Shown piece by piece: positions 60,131-64,000 of a stretch of 64,000 bases of DNA (positions are counted from its first letter, which is position 1; each line of letters begins with the position of its first letter). The stretch spans positions 186,001 through 250,000 of the forward strand of contig CAZBFP010000002.1 in the NCBI GenBank assembly GCA_964491265.1, read 5' to 3'. The DNA is from JBBAGC01 sp964491265. Its GTDB lineage: Bacteria; Spirochaetota; UBA4802; UBA5550. The translations under genes and the position numbers were made by a program. The notes under the pieces are model-generated. The model worked only from the letters and a program-made list of their open reading frames with translations, was not told the DNA's origin and searched no databases.

Positions 60131-60566
60131 CAGGCACCATCTTTTTCAGGTATTCGTAAAAAAAGGAATAAATCCCTTCGTTAAAAAAGAAGTATATTAT
60201 AAAAGTGATCCAGAGCAGAAGTGTGAGCATACATAGAAATTTAAGAAGTTTTTCCGCACCCATATCATTGGCTTTGTAAAAAATTATTACAATTGCAAGG
60301 GGCCAGATTATAAAAAGAGATGCGAAGATGATAGTAATAAAGTCGCGGATGAAATCGAGTACTGATATGTACCAGTCATTTTTAAAGGCATTAAATCCGT
60401 TCTTCAGCTCACTTAGGAAAAACCACACATAAAAAGAGAAGATCAGTGTGGCAATCATCTTCCAGAAAATTTCTATTTTCGGTCTGAACCAGAGGAGCAG
60501 CATGGTTAAGCCCCAAATAGAGAAAAAAAGAAAAACCGATTTTATCATTAAAATATCAGATTCCAT
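60123..60566 (-). CDS. Membrane protein of unknown function, about 147 aa
   Basis: Three or four helices (VFLFFSIWGLTMLLLWF, MIATLIFSFYVWFFLS, 'FITIIFASLFIIWPLAIVII', FLCMLTLLLWITFIIYFFF). ATG of MESDILMIK preceded by AGGTGG; a GTG two codons earlier is possible. Overlaps the TPR gene, suggesting a two-gene unit. Family not recognised. Confidence 0.6.
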   Translation of the reverse strand: MESDILMIKSVFLFFSIWGLTMLLLWFRPKIEIFWKMIATLIFSFYVWFFLSELKNGFNAFKNDWYISVLDFIRDFITIIFASLFIIWPLAIVIIFYKANDMGAEKLLKFLCMLTLLLWITFIIYFFFNEGIYSFFYEYLKKMVPGA

Positions 60567-60699
60567 TGCCACCTGCTTGACTTTTGTAGAAAATATTTGA
60601 TTGATTATACTATTATAATTATCGAATTATTGATACTCTTTAATGATTAAAAAAGTTAAATTTTACAGGGACAGCTTTTTATGATTTTTTTAGTTAAAG

Positions 60700-60812
60700 A
60701 CCATTATTATCAAATTAATACGTATTTAAATATTAAATAAAAGATTATAGCTCCCCGCCGCCTTCGGCGGCGGGGAGCATAGAACATTTCGAATAATATA
60801 AAAGTCTGGAAA
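60700..60812. repeat. GC-hairpin repeat, copy 4
   Basis: Core stem GCTCCCCGCCGCC (60750-60762), TTC loop, complement at 60766-60778. The downstream arm (AACATTTCGAATAATATAAA) corresponds to the left arm in reverse, as in copy 3. It directly precedes a lipoprotein start. Confidence 0.7.
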
Positions 60813-60821
60813 ATGTTGCTG

Positions 60822-61253
60822 ATGAAAAATATAATATACTTAAAGCAGTATTCCGGGAAAATATTTATCCCCTTGTTTTCATTATTCTTATTTATTTCAT
60901 GTGCTTCTTCTCAGCCGGGGGGAGTAGCTTTGTTTGAGTATAAAATCCCGGAAATTTTTAATTTCAATGAGGAGGATCTTAATAAAAATCTCAATTTTAA
61001 AAAAAGTGATAATCCAGGGTATAAAGCGGTAATAGTATTTTACAGCTATTTCCCTGTTGTTGAAGTTATGACTTACTCCGGGGATGATTTAATTATTAAA
61101 ACAAAGCCCGGGGAGCTGAAAGCGCTTATCAGAGTAATGGATAATGATAAAATTGTAAAGGTTTATTTTGTGGAGGTAAAAGGGGAGGGGAAGGATAACC
61201 TTCTCAGAGAATTCTCCAGGAAGGCTGGTCTTCTTTTGTCTGAGTTGAATTAG
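60822..61253 (+). CDS. Small lipoprotein of unknown function, about 143 aa
   Basis: Signal peptide with lipobox LFLFISC (Cys27) from the ATG of MKNIIYLKQ; the upstream ATG at 60813 sits too close to the likely GGAAA. Mature part about 115 residues, beta-rich (YKAVIVFYSYFPVVEVMTYS). Function unknown. Converges with the bactofilin gene. Confidence 0.7.
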   Translation: MKNIIYLKQYSGKIFIPLFSLFLFISCASSQPGGVALFEYKIPEIFNFNEEDLNKNLNFKKSDNPGYKAVIVFYSYFPVVEVMTYSGDDLIIKTKPGELKALIRVMDNDKIVKVYFVEVKGEGKDNLLREFSRKAGLLLSELN

Positions 61254-61687
61254 TTCTTTTTTTCAGTCTTTTTGAATATATCCTCAGGGATAATTCTGCT
61301 TCTTTCATATTCAGCTTTAATGACATCCCCTGCTGATGTACGCAGGTCATTTGCAATTATACATTTACCTTCAAGAAGAACCCCGTTTTGAATAATAAGC
61401 TCAGGTGTTCTGATATCGCCAAAAACCTTTGCTGTAGGCATGAGCAGAACCCTGTTGCTTGCATTAATATTCCCGATTATAAGTCCTTCCACAATAACGG
61501 ATACAGCATCAATATTTGTCCTTATTTTCCCGCCTGTTCCTATATAAAGCTGGTCCGCTCTTAAAGATTTACCTTCAAAGCGCCCGTCAATTCTCAGGGA
61601 ACCGTTTATATTAAATGAGCCTGAAAAGTATGAATTTTCACCTATCACATTTGTTGAATTGTCGCCTGTTGATTTAGATAAAGCCAT
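61250..61687 (-). CDS. Bactofilin family protein
   Basis: 145 residues. Beta-helix core with repeated six-residue turns: VIGENSYFSGSFNINGSLRI, then DGRFEGKSLRADQLYIGTGG, 'VIVEGLIIGNINASNRVLLM', AKVFGDIRTPELIIQNGVLL and EGKC. Polymerises into filaments that shape or localise the cell wall; bactofilins matter for helical shape in spirochaetes. Start follows GAGGTAACC. Confidence 0.92.
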   Translation of the reverse strand: MALSKSTGDNSTNVIGENSYFSGSFNINGSLRIDGRFEGKSLRADQLYIGTGGKIRTNIDAVSVIVEGLIIGNINASNRVLLMPTAKVFGDIRTPELIIQNGVLLEGKCIIANDLRTSAGDVIKAEYERSRIIPEDIFKKTEKKN

Positions 61688-61860
61688 GGTTACCTCTATT
61701 TTGTTTCAATCTCATAAACATATGATTTTTTTTAGCAATAATGTCAATCCCATTTCACGATTTTACTGAAGATAGTATCTCTTCTCTTCTTATATTTAAG
61801 GATAAATACAATGTTTTAGAGATGCTCAGAAAGATGATTTCTGCTCTGATGTATCTGCTT

Positions 61861-62193
61861 TTATATTTTTTTTATATTGCGGACTGCTATTCTGTCCGCG
61901 CTTGTATTGAGCATAGCAGCAACGGCAGATGCCAGCACTACAGCAAGCTCTTCATCTTCTCCCGATGGTTTTGCCGCAGCCGGTGATGTGGATGTGGGGA
62001 CTTCTGCATCCACAGATGCTTTTAAAATTCTGCTCATCAGGGATGTGCAGAACATTAAAAGTGTAAGCACAACAACGGTTGTTCCCATACCCATTAAAAC
62101 AGTTAATAAAATAGCGCTGGCAAGATCCCCTTTTTCAAGGGTGCTGATTGTTTCAGGATTGGAAAAGATTTCCAGAATTTGTGTTATGTCCAT
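61861..62193 (-). CDS. OadG-like decarboxylase gamma subunit
   Basis: 110 residues. 'AILLTVLMGMGTTVVVLTLLMFCTSLMSRIL' gives one membrane helix with the OadG/MmdC MGMGxVF-like motif. A Ser/Thr/Ala/Pro-rich linker and an acidic then helical tail (DEELAVVLASAVAAML) follow, as in gamma chains of Na-pumping decarboxylases. The alpha and beta subunits are not adjacent. Shine-Dalgarno AGGAG. Region 61688-61860 contains no gene. Confidence 0.8.
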   Translation of the reverse strand: MDITQILEIFSNPETISTLEKGDLASAILLTVLMGMGTTVVVLTLLMFCTSLMSRILKASVDAEVPTSTSPAAAKPSGEDEELAVVLASAVAAMLNTSADRIAVRNIKKI

Positions 62194-62499
62194 GAAAATC
62201 TCCTAAATTTCAATTTTTACACGGCTCAGAAGCAAAGAGTTTTTTAGTAGCATAAAACTCTTTTTTAAAGCCTCTGGTGATATCAGATCAGACTTAAAAA
62301 CAATTGAGAAAAAGATGAATCTCATAATCTGCCGGGATCGGCATTTGAAAAAGATAGAGTCTGTATAAATAAAGCTTATAAAGTGAATATGTCTTATTTC
62401 TGATACTTTAATCAAAATTATGTACAGGATTATATTTGCGCAAGGTTTTTTAATTAATTTGCTGAACTTTTTTTTATGCAGTGGTTTAATTCTATGTAT

Positions 62500-62553
62500 T
62501 GTCATCCCCGCGCATACTTTGACGCGCTCAGTACAGGTGCGGGAATCTCATAA
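62500..62553. repeat. Partial REP-like repeat (GIY-YIG-element type)
   Basis: TGTCATCCCCGCGCA at 62500 and TGCGGGAATCTCATAA at 62538, resembling one end of the 1223/11638 repeats but interrupted by GACGCGCTCAGTAC. The rest of 62194-62499 is AT-rich and shows no gene. Confidence 0.5.
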
Positions 62554-62607
62554 ACGGACTGTTTGTTTTTTTCTGCTCTTATGAAATATTTTACAGCAGA
62601 AGCAATT

Positions 62608-63471
62608 TTATAAGCGTCTGCTTATTATCCCCATCATGTTATAAACAATCTGTGCTGCTGCAAAATCGGACACTGAAGAATTTTCAGCTGGAGCAAGCTC
62701 AACAAAATCGAAGCCGCGAATCTTTTTTGTTTCAGGAATAGATTCAAGAAAGCTGAAAAAATCGTACCATAAAAGCCCTCCCGGAACCGGTGTTCCAGTA
62801 TGAGGTATGACAGATGGATCGAAACCATCTGCATCCACGGAAATATAGATATCATCAGGAAAATTATCAGGGAAATCGATTGTAAATTTTTTTTCGCTGT
62901 AAATAAAAGAGGCGTCGTAAAAGATAATATCCTTGTGATTTTTTCTGTACTGCAGTTCCTCTGTTGAGTAGCTCCTTGTCCCTATCTGTATCAGGGGGAT
63001 ATGTCTTTCATGGATTCTTCTCATCACACAGGCGTGAGAGTATTTTGTTCCATCAAGCTCATCCCTTAAATCTGCATGAGCGTCAAAATGTATTACACCG
63101 ATATGGCCGAAATGCTTTTTTAAGGCCACTGCAGGGGCGTAGCTTATTGTATGTTCACCACCCAGCACTACCGGGATTTTACCTGCTTTAAGCACATCTG
63201 AAATCACTTTTTCAGTTTCTACAAGCACATCCGTGCAGTCGCCGCTACAGCCGATGGGATCGTGAGTGTATATCCCTTTGATAAGTGGCACAGATACACC
63301 ATCATAAGCTTCAAGCTGTTGTGATGCTTTAATTAATGCAGCAGGTCCACTTGAAGTCCCTTTACCATAGGAGACTGTCTTTTCCAGCGGCACAGGTATA
63401 ATGTGGAAGAGTGCCTCGCCCGGTTCTGTTTTCCCGGCTTCGCTTTCAAGGAAAGAAATATTTTTGTTCAT
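62608..63471 (-). CDS. speB: Agmatinase / ureohydrolase-family protein
   Basis: 287 residues. Mn-binding sets: VVLGGEHTISYA, VIHFDAHADLRDELDGTKYS and ISVDADGFDPSVIPHTGTPV, all complete. Ureohydrolases make urea from agmatine, or similar guanidino substrates; with nspC next door (4-bp overlap) putrescine formation by agmatinase is the best reading. Start preceded by GGGAGG. Confidence 0.88.
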   Translation of the reverse strand: MNKNISFLESEAGKTEPGEALFHIIPVPLEKTVSYGKGTSSGPAALIKASQQLEAYDGVSVPLIKGIYTHDPIGCSGDCTDVLVETEKVISDVLKAGKIPVVLGGEHTISYAPAVALKKHFGHIGVIHFDAHADLRDELDGTKYSHACVMRRIHERHIPLIQIGTRSYSTEELQYRKNHKDIIFYDASFIYSEKKFTIDFPDNFPDDIYISVDADGFDPSVIPHTGTPVPGGLLWYDFFSFLESIPETKKIRGFDFVELAPAENSSVSDFAAAQIVYNMMGIISRRL

Positions 63472-64000
63472 GACAGCCTCCCTTTAAAATCATTATATGC
63501 GAAACTTTTTTTATATAGAACTTTTTTCTCTACAGAATCGAAGTAATAAATAGAAGGGAGACCAATTCCGTTGAATGTATTTGTTTTTACCATCGAGTAG
63601 ATAGCCATGTCTGTAAAAACAAGTCTGTCACCCGTTTTTAGAGGCTCAGGGAATGAATATTCACCCATGATATCACCAGCCAGGCAGGATAGCCCCCCCA
63701 GTCTGTATGTGTGAGGATATTCCCCGGGAAGTCCGGAACCGATTATGTGCGGTCTGTATGGCATTTCTATTACATCGGGCATGTGAGCTGCAGCTGAGGT
63801 ATCAAGGATTGCTATCTGCTTTTTATTATCAATTATATCAAGGACAGTAGATACAAGGAAGCCGGTGTTAAGGGCAACAGCCTCACCAGGTTCAAGGTAG
63901 ACCTTGACATTGTACTTCTCTTTAAATTTGTTGATTGTATCACAGAGAAGATCTATATCATAATCCTCCCTTGTGATATGGTGCCCTCCGCCGAAATTTA
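63468..64000 (-). CDS. nspC: Carboxynorspermidine decarboxylase, 3' part, cut by window end
   Basis: The frame is open to the last bases of the window, so only the C-terminal 176 or so residues are visible. Visible motifs: NFGGGHHITREDYD, KVYLEPGEAV, TSAAAHMPDVIEMPYRP and GLSCLAGDIMGEY, characteristic of NspC, a PLP alanine-racemase-fold enzyme making norspermidine or spermidine from the carboxy precursors. An internal ATG at 63782 is not the start. Confidence 0.9.
   Translation of the reverse strand, partial: NFGGGHHITREDYDIDLLCDTINKFKEKYNVKVYLEPGEAVALNTGFLVSTVLDIIDNKKQIAILDTSAAAHMPDVIEMPYRPHIIGSGLPGEYPHTYRLGGLSCLAGDIMGEYSFPEPLKTGDRLVFTDMAIYSMVKTNTFNGIGLPSIYYFDSVEKKVLYKKSFAYNDFKGRLS

Noticed and set aside
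61741..62206. Plus-strand ORFs over and upstream of oadG
   Set aside because: Antisense; no Shine-Dalgarno; oadG on the other strand has AGGAG and a family match.
63468..63782. A 104-residue protein starting at the ATG at 63782
   Set aside because: The frame stays open to the window end and upstream codons encode clear NspC motifs (GGGHHITREDYD), so it is an internal Met of a truncated gene.

Overview
The window is a moderately AT-rich bacterial chromosome segment, probably from an uncultured spirochaete or close relative. This assignment is an inference. It rests on the 873-residue outer-membrane protein that joins a UPF0164/PorV-like barrel, FlgD-type Ig repeats and an OmpA domain, on the CheW/MCP/CheD/HDOD set, and on the bactofilin. 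No rRNA, tRNA or CRISPR array was found, so taxonomy is not fixed by a marker.

Layout. 1-3.2 kb: the 3' part of a membrane protein, a GIY-YIG nuclease gene inside a small inverted-repeat element, a polytopic membrane protein, then two gene-poor inverted-repeat elements. 3.2-4.7 kb: M18 aminopeptidase. 5.4-9.3 kb: a plus-strand run with a GHKL ATPase, a DUF4325-like STAS/winged-helix protein and three unrecognised proteins. 9.3-11.6 kb: GNAT (N-acetylglutamate-synthase-like), a SPOR protein and serC, with a divergent DUF1015 gene. 13.3-19.7 kb: a degenerate response-regulator/GGDEF protein, a barrel-SppA fusion, tmk, a CysZ/EI24-like protein and a Sua5-type tRNA t6A enzyme. 20.4-33.3 kb: a defence island on one strand. 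33.4-39.8 kb: the OmpA/FlgD-Ig protein, mannosyl-3-phosphoglycerate phosphatase, htpG and smpB. 40.2-45.6 kb: a chemotaxis/signalling block (cheW, mcp, cheD, HDOD). 45.9-47.5 kb: TIGR01777 epimerase and TIGR02206 membrane protein. 47.7-52.4 kb: the classic rpmH-rnpA-yidD-yidC-jag-mnmE cluster. 52.4-57.9 kb: inositol-monophosphatase-like gene and the livK-livH-livM-livG-livF branched-chain amino-acid ABC operon. 58.3-64 kb: dus, small proteins, bactofilin, an orphan oadG, and speB-nspC for polyamines, with nspC cut by the window end.

The defence island is a type I restriction-modification operon (half-size HsdS, HsdM, full HsdS, HsdR) interrupted by guest modules: an OLD-like ATPase with a DUF4276 TOPRIM-like partner, a DUF6398 protein, a second OLD-like ATPase with a PIN-like nuclease, an auto-inhibited Fic protein, and a YgjP-type metallopeptidase behind hsdR. 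A near-consensus sigma-70 promoter precedes it. The two ATPase/nuclease pairs, each with a 4-bp stop/start overlap, are the best candidates for a little-described system here.

The second theme is dispersed short repeats. Four copies of a 195-198 bp element with 25-bp terminal inverted repeats carry the decayed C-terminus of a DUF559-like endonuclease. A GIY-YIG gene sits in its own inverted-repeat element, and empty derivatives lie elsewhere. A 213-bp element carries the cacagag-type repeats that I associate with GxxExxR genes. A separate GC-hairpin family sits next to four gene starts. Several predicted start codons fall inside these repeats, so I moved those starts downstream where a Shine-Dalgarno supports it.
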